From positions 1-32,602 of the forward strand of contig JANYIJ010000111.1 of NCBI GenBank assembly GCA_025362095.1: 32,602 nucleotides of DNA, in the 5' to 3' direction. Positions 16,501-25,932 of this stretch are shown piece by piece (the stretch's first letter is position 1; each line of letters opens with the position of its first letter). The translations under genes were made by a program, and so were the position numbers. This DNA is from Gemmatimonadota bacterium. GTDB lineage: Bacteria > Gemmatimonadota > Gemmatimonadetes > Gemmatimonadales > Gemmatimonadaceae. The notes below the pieces were generated by a model that worked only from the letters and a program-made list of their open reading frames with translations, did no database searches and was not told the DNA's origin.

Positions 16501-18097
16501 AATGCACGGACTCGCCAAACTGCCCCTCGATCTCGCGCTGAGCGCCACCGGCTCCCGGTTCATCGACGAACCGCTCGTCGCGAGTATTCACACCGACAGC
16601 GGCGGTATGGCGATTTTGTCGGCGCTCTCGAAGTCGGTGACGAAAGCAAGCGGATCGCTCGCGCTAGATCTCGACGTGACGGGAACCTGGACACACCCGC
16701 TGCTTAAGGGCGCGCTCGTGGTGCACCAGGGCGAACTGTCTGTTGAGCCGCTTGGTGCGGTGCACCTCACCGCGCTGGAGGCGAACATCGGGTTCCACGG
16801 TGACAGCATCGCTGGCGTCGTCACTGCGCTCAGCGGAAAGACGAAGCCGGCAACCGGCGCACTCTCGGGCTTCGTGGGAATTCGCGACATCGCGAAGCCC
16901 GTGTACGGTCTCAAGCTCGTGGCCGACAACTTCAACGTGATCGACAAGGCGAAGTTCGCCACGCTCGATCTTACGGGCAACCTGGGGCTCACAGGCAGCA
17001 GCGATGCCGCGACGCTCACCGGCGCGCTCACCGTGGACCGCGGCAGCCTCTCGATTCCGGACCTCCAGAGCAAACACTTGATCTCGCTCGACGATCCGGA
17101 GTTCTACAAAGTGGTGGACACGAGCGCGTTCGAGGATCGTCACCTGCTGCCGGCGCCGCCGCTGTCGATCATCAGCAATCTTCGCGTCGACAACCTCACG
17201 GTGCAGATGGGGAAGGACGTCTGGCTCAAATCGGCCGAGGCAAATATCAACCTCGGCGGCGACGTCACGATTACGAGCACGACATCGCAGCAGGGACGCA
17301 GCGCCGGCCGCGTGCAACTCGCGCTCGACGGCGCGCTCCAAACTGTGCGCGGCACGTACAGGCTGGGCCTCGCGCCGGGGGTGTCGCGCTCGTTCACAGT
17401 CGAGAACGGCGAGGTGCGCTTCTTTGGCGATCAGGATTTAAACGGGCAGCTGAACGTCAACGCGCTCTACACCGTCCGCCAGTCGAGCCAGCAGGGCGCG
17501 CGGCAGGACGTGCGCGTGCGCGTGCATCTCGGCGGCACGCTCAACGTCCCGAAGGTGGAGCTTTCGAGCCCCGACTCTCAGCGCGTCTCGAACGCCGATC
17601 TCGTCAGCTATCTGGCGACGGGACAGCCGAGCAGCCAGATCGGCGGCGCGAACGGCGACTACACCTCCACCGCAGTAAACGTTTTCCTGAGCTCCGGATA
17701 TCAGTTCAACGCGGGCGGTCTTTGCGACGACGCGGCCTTCAGCGCCGGCGGCTTCGATCCCTCCGGCCGCATTCGCGATGTGAGCGGTGGCATTCTCGCC
17801 GGCGCGCGACTCAACTGTTCGCGGCAGTTCGGCGACAAAGTTCTGATTCGTCTCGACTACGGACTCTGCCAGGTGGGACAGCTCGTCGGCGGCGGCAGCG
17901 GCACGAGTGATCCGCTCACTTTTGCGGACGCGATCGGACTGAAGGCGGACTTCCAGCTGAGTTCTTCGCTCACGCTTTCGGCCGGTATCGAACCGCCCAC
18001 GAGCGCAGTGCTCTGCACGCGCGATGCAAGCGCGCGGGGCTTCGCGCCAACGCCACGACAATTCGGCATCGACCTGTTCCGGGTCTGGCGCTTCTGA
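13514..18097 (+). CDS. tamB: TamB-like translocation/assembly module protein (DUF490)
   Basis: A 1527-residue protein with one N-terminal membrane anchor (about 6-30), a very long periplasmic region of beta-rich repeats (many DSL/DSLS/GTL-type strands), and a C-terminal TamB/DUF490 domain. The C-terminal domain is recognisable in GTYRLGLAPGV, VRVHLGGTLNVPKVELSSP and NADLVSYLATGQ. TamB spans the periplasm as a hydrophobic groove and works with TamA; AsmA-like relatives move phospholipid to the outer membrane. The length is at the upper end of the family. The C terminus after about residue 1395 has extra barrel-like strands. It follows tamA by 3 nt, and its stop overlaps a CTG that probably starts the histidine kinase. 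Confidence 0.92.
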   Translation: MGRHRLVVLLSALVMLLIGGGIVGGLMAATQSDGGREWIRGQLVRQIARGMHRRLVMGKISGSFLTDFEVDSLSLIGPDDSVFIATGPLHVTYDPRDLIDGRIIVRSVELMHPFFVIRKGNDNVWNYDKVFPPSKTKPGASPPLSRNAFGAIVQFRNVRIRGLHFQLTLPWSPDDSLRGARRDSAIVRNLASKDQEIRAVVVKGKRGYQRTTRWTEGNFTFNRIRFREPGQPGIQFDIARFDVNEHSPPFLIRNMRGLVNWRNDSLSIDVRHLELPGSVARATGRLDWAGGKPMQYDLHINSDSVSLRDIAWIASSIPKTGGGSMSLHIKNDRDPRLLDYAIEKMDLRTNASRLRGAMTFAVGGPVLVLKDMAIEAVPLDFALITAMNGAPFPQPWNGSFAGTVRASGGPVNHFVVDDLKLTYTDRNVAGAITQFAGKGELDIMNPGSTTFHGFHLNLARFDLRTPQFLSPGFPRLNGIISGSATLDSAWTDVRFRDADITHSDGDSTPPSRFKGDARLSTLGANVAFDVAVAALPISMTTLARSYPGLPLRSEYSGPMRLQGDVRDFSATADLTGDAGRFQIEGQFDAAAPGYRASSRGSVAGLDLSRALARTGAPQTTLNGRFVTSLEFDSLPNMLGDAQFFLDRSLIDGVRVYAGQAALRFAGGAMMVDTLRVESSSGTLTARGGLGLAATRSDSLFFRLDVDSLGGLRRYLVKARTKIDSLARKDTAAVALAALADSLGGSFSASGTLLGRLSKFGVRATAHGTQLRIGTLTARQATLTANIGSLPDSATGAFSFTLDTLRLGTLAYSRLSVRDSLSGRDRQRVTLAAKSALDSARATANIDFRGDTIAVAVDSLSIQTSADSWLLRKRAQIAIVNGALSVDSIALSGKTGGFFALSGKTTADSAVFLGIRSDSVPLADIGELMQMQSPFEGTLSLSADLRGTRERPVMKFDATLRHGVLLGLRLDEFRANGDYDNRRLSAALTYSRLGLPAMHGLAKLPLDLALSATGSRFIDEPLVASIHTDSGGMAILSALSKSVTKASGSLALDLDVTGTWTHPLLKGALVVHQGELSVEPLGAVHLTALEANIGFHGDSIAGVVTALSGKTKPATGALSGFVGIRDIAKPVYGLKLVADNFNVIDKAKFATLDLTGNLGLTGSSDAATLTGALTVDRGSLSIPDLQSKHLISLDDPEFYKVVDTSAFEDRHLLPAPPLSIISNLRVDNLTVQMGKDVWLKSAEANINLGGDVTITSTTSQQGRSAGRVQLALDGALQTVRGTYRLGLAPGVSRSFTVENGEVRFFGDQDLNGQLNVNALYTVRQSSQQGARQDVRVRVHLGGTLNVPKVELSSPDSQRVSNADLVSYLATGQPSSQIGGANGDYTSTAVNVFLSSGYQFNAGGLCDDAAFSAGGFDPSGRIRDVSGGILAGARLNCSRQFGDKVLIRLDYGLCQVGQLVGGGSGTSDPLTFADAIGLKADFQLSSSLTLSAGIEPPTSAVLCTRDASARGFAPTPRQFGIDLFRVWRF

Positions 18098-21000
18098 GTC
18101 CCGGCGACGCGACGCCCTCCAGCGCCGTCGAACGGCTGCAGCGCCTGCAGGAAGTCAGCGCGGCGCTGAACCGCTCGCTGGATCGCGACGACGTCGAACA
18201 CGAACTCGCGCGTCATACCGCTCTCGTGATCGGCTGCAGCGGCGTGGTGGTCGCGCGGCCGGGTGATTCAGGCACCGCAACGCTCGTGCTGCACTGGCGC
18301 GACGGCGCCGCACAGGAGCTCGCAGGAGCAGAACTGGTGAAGCACACGGTATCCGACGTGGTGCGCACCGGACTTGCGGCGCGTGGCGCGCCGAAGATTC
18401 TCGCCGTGCCGGTCCGCGCCGGGTCCAATCTCGTCGCCGTGCTCGCAGTGTACGGGGGCGGTGGCACGGAATTCGGCGCGGAGGAAGAGGAGCTTCTCGG
18501 CACGCTCGCTGCGACCGCTGCCACCGCGCTCGTGAACGCGAGTCTGTTCGCCGAGAGCCTGCGCGACAAGCGGCAGAGCGAGGCGCTCGCTGCTCTCGCG
18601 GCCACGCTCGGTCAGTCGCTAAAACTTTCCGAGGTGCTGCGGCTCTCGCTCAAGCACGCCGCGGCGATCCTGGGCGCAGAGGGTGCAGTGGTGGGGCTGC
18701 GGCGCGGCGAGTTCCTGCACATCGTGGCGGCCGAGGGAACGGGATCGGCGGTGCACGGGCTCTACGTGCCGCTAATGGAAAGCCACACGGGGCGGGCGAT
18801 GCTCGAAGGCCGCACACTCATCATGAACCACGTTACGGCCGATGGGATCACCTACGAGCGGGTGCGCACGCTAGCACCGGTGGAGAAGATCATCTCGGCG
18901 CCGATGCTCACGCCCGACGGGCCGATTGGTGTGCTGAGCGTCGCGAACCGCGCGGCGGATTTCACGGAGGAAGATGCGCGCGTGCTCGAGCGCCTGGCAT
19001 CGCAGCTTGCGCTCGCCGTCGTGAACGCGCGGCTGTACGAGGAGGCGAGCGACGCGACGCGTGAGCTCAGCGTCGCGTTCGACGCGATCGCCGGCGGGAT
19101 GGCCGTCGTGGACAGCGAGGGATTCATCACTCGGCACAATGCGCGGCTCGCGACGTTCTCCGCGCTTGATGCGAGTGAACCGCTGATCGGCCGTGCGCTA
19201 TTCGCCGTGCTCCTGCGCGAGCCGCGCGAGCTCGATGCAAACGATCCGCTCGGAACCGCCATCCTCCGGCGCGAGGTGGGGCGCGGCACGATCCGCCAGC
19301 CGTCGAGCGGCAAGGTGTTCGACATCGTCGCGTCGCCGCATCCTGCTGGCGGCGCGGTGGTGACGGTAGACGACGTCACGGGTTTTCACGCGCTGACCGA
19401 GCGCTATCGGCTCGTGGTGGAGTCCACCACGGACGCAATCTTGATAACCTCGAAAGTCGGTGCAATAGACTTCGCGAACGATGCGGCGATCGCGCTGCTC
19501 TCTCCCGCGGGATCGCTCGAGGGTGTGCCACTGGCCTCGTTCGTGCCTCCGTCGATGAAAAAGGAATTCGAAGGCCACGTCGCGCGGGCGCTGCTCGGCG
19601 AGGCAATGCGGTTCAACGGCGCGGTGATACGCGGCGATGCGGAAGAGCGGCGCGTGTCCATGAGTCTCGCGCCGATTCGCGGCGGCGGACCGGTCACCGG
19701 TCTCGTCGCGTCGATTCGCGATGTGAGCGACGAAACCCGCGCGCGTGACGAAGCGGCGGCGGCCAACGCGCGTTATCGGAATCTCGTGGAGGTCGCGTCC
19801 GACGCGATCTACACGCTCGACGGAAAGGGGATCTTCACCGCCGCGAATCTTGCGACGGAGACGCTCCTCGGCCTGCCGCGCGACGCGCTGCTGGGCCGGA
19901 GCATCGTGCCCTTCCTGGAGCCCGCGGAGACGGCGGAGCTGCGCGCGTACTTCCTGTCGGCGTTTGGCGGCAGCGCCGAGCGCTACGAGTGTCATGTCGT
20001 GCGCGCGGACGGCACGCGGCGGCTCATTTCCGTTTCAAACACGCCAATCAAGCGGGGCGCCCGCGTGATGGGCGTCCTCGGTGTCGCGCGCGACGTAACC
20101 GACGATCGCGCGCGGGCGGCGGCGCTCGAGCGCGCCGAGGCCCGCTACACGCGCCTCGTCGAGTCTGCAGAAGACGCGATCTGCACCGCCGATGAAGAAG
20201 GAAACTTCACCTCGGTGAACAAGGCGCTCGAACGCGTGATGGGCCGCGGCCGCGAAGCGCTGCTCGGCACCCACTTTACGGAGCTCGTGCACGCCAGCGA
20301 GCGCGGCGAACTCTGGCTGATGTTTGTCGCCTCGCTCGAGGGGAAACGGCAGCGCCGCGAGATGCGTTTCACGCGCGCCGACGGCGTCGAGCGCGTGGCC
20401 ACAGTCATTACCGCGCCCATTTATGAACACGGGCAGGTGAGCGCGGTTCTGGCCATCATTCGCGACGTGACCGAGGAGCGCATGCTGCTCGAGCAGCTCG
20501 TGCGGCGCGAAAAGCTCGCGGCGCTCGGCGAGCTCGTCGGCGGCGTGGCGCACGAAGTGAACTCGCCGCTCACGGGGATCCTCGCGTTCGGGCAGATTCT
20601 CCAGCTTGAGGCCGCGGGGAACGAGGAGTCGCGGCGTGCCGCGGACACGATCGTGGCGGAGGCCAAGCGCGCTGCGCGAATCGTAGGGAAACTCCTGACG
20701 TTTGCGCGGCAGAATCCCCCTGAGAAGCTGCGCACGGAACTGAATCAGGTGCTGCTGGACACGATTGAGCTCCGCCGCTATCCGCTGAAGATGCAGCAGA
20801 TCGCGCTGGTCGTGGAATTCGCGGATGGACTACCGGTCACTTGGGCCGATCCATTCCAACTGCAGCAGGTATTCATTAACCTGCTGTCGAACGCAGAGCA
20901 GGCGCTGGCCTCGCGCGCGGGGGAGCGGCGCATCACGGTTCGGACCGGAATGCGCGACGGGTCGCTGGTGGCGACGGTCGCCGATACGGGCCCCGGCATT

Positions 21001-21204
21001 GCGCCGGAGCATCTTCCACACATTTTCAATCCGTTCTATACGACCAAACCCCGCGGCGTCGGCACGGGCCTCGGGCTCTCTATCAGCTTCGGCATCGTGC
21101 GCGAGCACGGCGGAATGCTGCAGGTGGTGTCAGAAACAGGAAAAGGCGCTGCGTTCGAGGTTATTTTGCCTGTTGTGACGCCCCCCTCTCATAGCGGCGG
21201 GTAG
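18094..21204 (+). CDS. soluble GAF/PAS sensor histidine kinase (NtrB-like core), apparent CTG start
   Basis: About 1036 residues from CTG 18094. Order: GAF 1 (about 8-150), GAF 2 (about 160-320), four PAS domains (about 324-430, 436-555, 560-680, 683-800), HisKA with GGVAHEVNSPLTG (phospho-histidine about 820), and HATPase with the N box NLLSNAEQAL, G1 VADTGPGIAP and G2 GVGTGLGLS. There is no membrane helix, so it senses cytosolic ligands such as redox state or small molecules. The first conventional start (GTG 18226) would delete the first helix and strand of GAF 1; the frame upstream encodes sensible GAF sequence (AVERLQRLQEVSAALNRSL) and meets the tamB stop as CTGA. It pairs with the response regulator 3 nt downstream. 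Confidence 0.9.
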   Translation: MSPGDATPSSAVERLQRLQEVSAALNRSLDRDDVEHELARHTALVIGCSGVVVARPGDSGTATLVLHWRDGAAQELAGAELVKHTVSDVVRTGLAARGAPKILAVPVRAGSNLVAVLAVYGGGGTEFGAEEEELLGTLAATAATALVNASLFAESLRDKRQSEALAALAATLGQSLKLSEVLRLSLKHAAAILGAEGAVVGLRRGEFLHIVAAEGTGSAVHGLYVPLMESHTGRAMLEGRTLIMNHVTADGITYERVRTLAPVEKIISAPMLTPDGPIGVLSVANRAADFTEEDARVLERLASQLALAVVNARLYEEASDATRELSVAFDAIAGGMAVVDSEGFITRHNARLATFSALDASEPLIGRALFAVLLREPRELDANDPLGTAILRREVGRGTIRQPSSGKVFDIVASPHPAGGAVVTVDDVTGFHALTERYRLVVESTTDAILITSKVGAIDFANDAAIALLSPAGSLEGVPLASFVPPSMKKEFEGHVARALLGEAMRFNGAVIRGDAEERRVSMSLAPIRGGGPVTGLVASIRDVSDETRARDEAAAANARYRNLVEVASDAIYTLDGKGIFTAANLATETLLGLPRDALLGRSIVPFLEPAETAELRAYFLSAFGGSAERYECHVVRADGTRRLISVSNTPIKRGARVMGVLGVARDVTDDRARAAALERAEARYTRLVESAEDAICTADEEGNFTSVNKALERVMGRGREALLGTHFTELVHASERGELWLMFVASLEGKRQRREMRFTRADGVERVATVITAPIYEHGQVSAVLAIIRDVTEERMLLEQLVRREKLAALGELVGGVAHEVNSPLTGILAFGQILQLEAAGNEESRRAADTIVAEAKRAARIVGKLLTFARQNPPEKLRTELNQVLLDTIELRRYPLKMQQIALVVEFADGLPVTWADPFQLQQVFINLLSNAEQALASRAGERRITVRTGMRDGSLVATVADTGPGIAPEHLPHIFNPFYTTKPRGVGTGLGLSISFGIVREHGGMLQVVSETGKGAAFEVILPVVTPPSHSGG

Positions 21205-21207
21205 CAG

Positions 21208-22563
<1,356 letters not shown>

Positions 22564-22566
22564 GGA

Positions 22567-22761
22567 ATGAAGAAGGAGGCGCCGGTGGCTGAGACGGATG
22601 CAATGAAGTGCAGGTCTTGCGGCGCCATCGAGCGGGCGTCGGAAGGCTATCCGTGCAAAGGCTGCGGCACCTTCATCTGCGTGCTGTGCAATCTGCGCGG
22701 AAAAATTTTCTGCAAAGAGTGCGTCGCTAAGGGCTCCGTCGCCGAAACGCCCGCCACGTGA
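22567..22761 (+). CDS. eight-cysteine zinc-ribbon-like mini-protein
   Basis: A 64-residue protein, or 58 residues from GTG 22585. Four CxxC pairs (C15/C18, C30/C33, C38/C41, C49/C52, numbered from the ATG) suggest two zinc sites, perhaps in a cross-brace like RING or FYVE folds. There is no membrane segment or signal peptide. It sits 3 nt after the response regulator and overlaps the peptidase start (GTGA), so it is co-translated with both. GGAGG at 22575-22579 is well placed for the internal GTG. It could be an adaptor or a nucleic-acid-binding protein; family not recognised. Confidence 0.75.
   Translation: MKKEAPVAETDAMKCRSCGAIERASEGYPCKGCGTFICVLCNLRGKIFCKECVAKGSVAETPAT
22575..22579 (+). 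promoter_or_regulatory. Shine-Dalgarno favouring an internal GTG start
   Basis: GGAGG lies 5 nt before GTG 22585 inside the annotated start of the mini-protein. The upstream ATG at 22567 has only TGAGGA, overlapping the previous stop. Either start keeps all eight cysteines. Confidence 0.5.
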
Positions 22762-23735
22762 GTCCGCGCGCCGCGCTGGACGGCCACGGATTCGGCATCG
22801 CGGTTGGACACGCGACGGATTCCGACGGCGGCACGGGAGTGACGGTGATTCGCGGAATCGACGCGCCGATGCGGGCGTCGGCGCATGTGCTCGGACGCGC
22901 CACCGGTTCGCGTGAACTCGCGCTGCTCGAACCAGCGGCGCGCAACGACCGGGTCGACGCGATCATGCTCACCGGCGGCTCAGCCTACGGACTCGATGCG
23001 GCCGCCGGCGTGATGCGCTGGATGGAAGAGCATGGACGCGGCTTTCCGGTGCCCGGCGGCGTGGTGCCGATCGTTCCGGCGGCGGTGCTGTTCGATCTCA
23101 TCCCGCTCGGCCGATTCGATGCGCGACCCACCGCTGAGATGGCGTATCGCGCGTGCGCCGGGGCGACGCCAAGTGAGATCGAAGAGGGGAGCGTCGGCGC
23201 GGGAACGGGCTGCACGGTGGGAAAGGCGGCCGGGCCCGCACAATGTATGAAGGGCGGAGTCGGCGTGGCGATCGCCGGAACTGAAGGCGCAGCCGGCGTG
23301 ATGGCGGCGGCGATCGTCGCGGTGAACGCGTTCGGACACGTGTGTGATGCGACGGGCAAGATCATCGCGGGGCCGCGCGGTGCGGACGGTTCGATGATCG
23401 ACACGGAACGTGCGATTATGAGCGGCGCGGTTGCCGGTCCTCGCGCGGCGAGTGCGAACACGACGCTTGGGGTGGTCGCGCTGAATGTCGCCTTCTCGAA
23501 AGTCGATCTTCACCAGATCGCGCGCGCGGCGAGCGCGGCGTTCTATCGGCGTATTCGGCCCGCGGGAACGAGCTACGATGGCGATGTGATTTTCGCGGTG
23601 TCGCCGATGGAGGGCAGAACGGCTCCGCTTTTGAGTGCCGAAGTTGCGGCGGTCGCGGCGGTGGAAGGGGCTATCGAGCGAGCGGTGCGATTCGCGAAGG
23701 GGCGCGACGGTATTCCAGGACTCGCCGAAGGGTAG
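22758..23735 (+). CDS. P1 family peptidase (DmpA/S58 aminopeptidase-like)
   Basis: A 325-residue Ntn-like hydrolase of the DmpA/BapA (MEROPS S58) family. Members are made as a precursor that cleaves itself into alpha and beta chains and then act as aminopeptidases, often on D-amino-acid or beta-amino-acid peptides. The likely self-cleavage site is N234/T235 in ANTTLGVVALN; other family segments are MLTGGSAYGLDAA, the GAGTGCTVGK loop and GGVGVAI. No signal peptide is present, so it should be cytosolic. The GTG start overlaps the mini-protein stop by 4 nt. Last gene of the reductase-TamAB-kinase-regulator run. The natural substrate is unknown. Confidence 0.9.
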   Translation: MSPRAALDGHGFGIAVGHATDSDGGTGVTVIRGIDAPMRASAHVLGRATGSRELALLEPAARNDRVDAIMLTGGSAYGLDAAAGVMRWMEEHGRGFPVPGGVVPIVPAAVLFDLIPLGRFDARPTAEMAYRACAGATPSEIEEGSVGAGTGCTVGKAAGPAQCMKGGVGVAIAGTEGAAGVMAAAIVAVNAFGHVCDATGKIIAGPRGADGSMIDTERAIMSGAVAGPRAASANTTLGVVALNVAFSKVDLHQIARAASAAFYRRIRPAGTSYDGDVIFAVSPMEGRTAPLLSAEVAAVAAVEGAIERAVRFAKGRDGIPGLAEG

Positions 23736-23762
23736 CTGTATGCGGCGAGTGAGGAGTAACCG

Positions 23763-23833
23763 CTTTGTCGCGGATTACGCGGATTTCGCAACGGCGATAA
23801 TCACTCTTTGAATCCGCGCAATCCGCGACAAAG
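23763..23833. repeat. large palindromic intergenic repeat (REP-like)
   Basis: Two 23-nt arms (23763-23785 and 23811-23833) are reverse complements with one mismatch, around a 25-nt loop. Each arm contains two copies of a CGCGGATT-type unit, as CTTTGTCGCGGATT followed by a second CGCGGATT. It lies between the peptidase stop and the convergent DUF6941 gene, so it may be a transcript end for both. Composition and structure resemble dispersed palindromic intergenic repeats. The rest of the 23736-23869 gap shows nothing further. Confidence 0.7.
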
Positions 23834-23869
23834 TAGTTGAGGAATACTCTCCCAAATTAGATCGCTGAG

Positions 23870-24292
23870 TTAGCTCACGAGTCCACTGACCGGCGCGATC
23901 GGAGCTCCGACCCGCACGTGCAGAAAAATTTCCGCCCTCAACTCTCCATCCAAGTCCACTCGCATCGTGTGTGCCCCAGCCGCCTGGAGCGGCAGGTCGA
24001 TCGCCGCGATGACGGGAATGTCGAGCTCGTACGATCCGGGCGGTGGCGATCCCACCTCGATCTCGCCTGACGACGACCAGATCTCCCCGCCGTCCGGTCC
24101 CATCCAGCCGAACGCGAGCGTGTGCATTCCTTCATCGCCCTCCTCGGCCTTGAGGCGCACGACCAGCGTCGCCCGCGGATGCACCGCGGGGAGCGAGCCG
24201 ATCTGCAGCGCGTCGAACACGCCGAGGATGTTGAGTTTTCCCTCTTGGGAGATATTGGCGGCGTCGGCGAAGAGCGCGAAAGAAACATGCAT
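23870..24292 (-). CDS. DUF6941-like protein (hypothetical)
   Basis: A 140-residue protein with the characteristic opening FALFADAANISQEGKLNILGVFD, interrupted here for length, which resembles the DUF6941 family of unknown function. The rest is predicted beta-rich (ATLVVRLKAEEGDEG, HTLAFGWMGPDG, MRVDLDGELRAEIFLHV), suggesting a compact beta sandwich. There is no signal peptide. The ATG at 24292 was preferred over a TTG two codons earlier (24298), which falls inside a putative promoter box. It is divergent from the EamA permease and convergent with the P1 peptidase. Function not known. Confidence 0.75.
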   Translation of the reverse strand: MHVSFALFADAANISQEGKLNILGVFDALQIGSLPAVHPRATLVVRLKAEEGDEGMHTLAFGWMGPDGGEIWSSSGEIEVGSPPPGSYELDIPVIAAIDLPLQAAGAHTMRVDLDGELRAEIFLHVRVGAPIAPVSGLVS

Positions 24293-24295
24293 TCT

Positions 24296-24303
24296 CAATA
24301 CTA
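24296..24303 (-). promoter_or_regulatory. possible promoter box of the DUF6941 gene
   Basis: TAGTATTG on the minus strand matches TAnnTTTG except at one position and lies 3 nt before the ATG. No Shine-Dalgarno is present. Together with the box on the other strand it would place two divergent, near-leaderless starts within 36 nt. Tentative. Confidence 0.3.
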
Positions 24304-24316
24304 GCGCCGTCGTCGT

Positions 24317-24324
24317 TACTTTTA
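24317..24324 (+). promoter_or_regulatory. possible promoter box of the EamA gene
   Basis: TACTTTTA matches TAnnTTTG except at the last base and lies 4 nt before the EamA ATG, which has no Shine-Dalgarno. No clear -33/-35 element was found; TTCTCA at 24292-24297 is a weak candidate. Confidence 0.3.
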
Positions 24325-24328
24325 CAGA

Positions 24329-25243
24329 ATGCCCGCTGCCACGAACAGAGACGTCTTAGTAACCGAAGCCCTGCTCGTCGTCATGTCCATCGTGTGGGGC
24401 ATGAACTTCGCCGTGATGAAGTACGGCACGAACGTCCTCGAGCCGTTCGCATATAACGGCGTGCGGCTCGTGATCGGCTCTGTCGTGATGCTGGGCATTC
24501 TCAGGCTGCGCGGTTCTCCGCAGCTTCCGTGGAAGGACATCCGGTCGCTGATGCTGCTCGGTTCGCTCGGCACCGGACTCTACCAGCTGTTTTTTATCTC
24601 CGGCCTCGCGATGACCCGCGCCGGAACCGCGTCGCTCGTGATCGCGTCGAGTCCTGCGATCATCGCGGTCGTCGGCCGCTTCATGGGAGTCGAGAAGGTG
24701 AGCGTTCGCGCCGTGTGGGGGATCGCGCTCTCGATAACGGGCATCGCGTTCGTGATCATGAGTTCAGCCGGTTCGAACGAAGGCACCGCATCCGTGACCG
24801 GCGACCTGCTCATTCTTGCGTCGGTCGTGTGCTGGTCGTTCTACACGCACCTCATGCGTCCGTTCACACAGCGCATCGACGGAATTCAGATCGCGACCTG
24901 GTCGCTGATCGGCGGCACGATTCCCGTGTTCGCGCTCGCGATCCCCGCGATCCTTCGCGCAAACTGGCCGGCCGTGGCGCCGCTGACGTGGGGAGCGATT
25001 TTTTACAGCGGCGTCGGCAGCATGGGCATCGCGTATTTGTTCTGGTACCGCGGCGTGCGGGTCATCGGCTCCACGCGCACGTCGATGTTCTCGAACCTGC
25101 AGCCGATCGTCGCGCTCGGAGTTTCATGGCCGCTGCTTGGCGAGAAGCCGATGCTGATTCAGGGGGTGGGCGCCGCTGCGGTGCTGGGTGGCCTGCTGCT
25201 CACGCGCCAGCCATCCGCGCCCGAACCGGCGCACGGCGAATGA
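24329..25243 (+). CDS. EamA/DMT-family transporter
   Basis: A 304-residue inner-membrane permease of the drug/metabolite transporter superfamily with two EamA repeats and about ten membrane helices. Repeat 1 runs from about residue 10 to 145 (VMSIVWGMNFAVMKYG, then GLYQLFFISGLAMTRAGTAS) and repeat 2 from about 155 to 295 (LLILASVVCWSFYTHLMRPF, then GIAYLFWYRGVRVIGSTRTS). Members export or take up amino acids, nucleotides or drugs; the substrate is not predictable. It heads a plus-strand run with the HAD, CYTH, M14 and acpS genes, and its stop overlaps the HAD start (ATGA). Confidence 0.93.
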   Translation: MPAATNRDVLVTEALLVVMSIVWGMNFAVMKYGTNVLEPFAYNGVRLVIGSVVMLGILRLRGSPQLPWKDIRSLMLLGSLGTGLYQLFFISGLAMTRAGTASLVIASSPAIIAVVGRFMGVEKVSVRAVWGIALSITGIAFVIMSSAGSNEGTASVTGDLLILASVVCWSFYTHLMRPFTQRIDGIQIATWSLIGGTIPVFALAIPAILRANWPAVAPLTWGAIFYSGVGSMGIAYLFWYRGVRVIGSTRTSMFSNLQPIVALGVSWPLLGEKPMLIQGVGAAAVLGGLLLTRQPSAPEPAHGE

Positions 25244-25932
25244 AAATCGTCCTGTTCGACATCGACGGCACTCTGCTTTGGACCAAGGGCGCCGGCCGCC
25301 GCGCGATGCTGCGCGCGCTCGCCGCGAACGTCGGGACGAGTGGCCCCGCGGATCATCGCTACGATGGCAAGACCGACCGCCAGATAGTGCGGGAGGCGAT
25401 GCGCCACGAAGGATTCGCCGACGCGGATGTCGACGCGAAAATGGCGCCGGTGCTCGAGAGTTATCTCGTCGAGCTCATGGTCGAGCTCGATCGCGAAGAC
25501 CACGGTGTCGCGCTGCTTCCCGGAGTGCCCGAGCTGCTCGACGCGCTCGAATCACGGGACGACATCGTGCTCGGGCTGCTCACCGGAAACGTCGTCGACG
25601 GCGCAGAGCGAAAGCTGCGCGTGGTCGGAATTGATTTTGGCCGCTTTCGCGTTGGCGCATACGGCAGCGATGGCGAGCACCGCCACGATCTTCCCGCGAT
25701 CGCGCGCGACCGGGCGAGCGCGCACCTCGGCCGGCCTTTGGGTGGTGAGTGCTGTGTAATTATCGGGGATACGCCGAGCGACGTTGCGTGCGGCCGCGGA
25801 ATCGGCGCTCGCGCGATTGCGGTCGCGACCGGCGCGTACGACGTGGCCGCGCTGACCGCATGCGGGCCGCACGCCGTGTTCGCCGATCTTACCGAAACCG
25901 CCGCGATCGTGCGCGCGATCGTCGATGCGTGA
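25240..25932 (+). CDS. HAD-superfamily phosphatase (phosphoglycolate phosphatase-like)
   Basis: A 230-residue HAD hydrolase with intact motifs: DIDGT with nucleophile D7 and acid D9, motif II LGLLTGN, a basic residue in the GEHRHDLPAIA region for motif III, and motif IV IGDTPSDVACGRG. A helical cap lies at about 20-90. It belongs to the Gph-like group, so phosphoglycolate or another small phosphate ester is a reasonable substrate, unlike the altered HAD of the glc operon. The ATG overlaps EamA by 4 nt, and its end overlaps the CYTH gene by 8 nt. A longer in-frame extension to 24529 lies inside EamA and was rejected. Confidence 0.9.
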   Translation: MKIVLFDIDGTLLWTKGAGRRAMLRALAANVGTSGPADHRYDGKTDRQIVREAMRHEGFADADVDAKMAPVLESYLVELMVELDREDHGVALLPGVPELLDALESRDDIVLGLLTGNVVDGAERKLRVVGIDFGRFRVGAYGSDGEHRHDLPAIARDRASAHLGRPLGGECCVIIGDTPSDVACGRGIGARAIAVATGAYDVAALTACGPHAVFADLTETAAIVRAIVDA

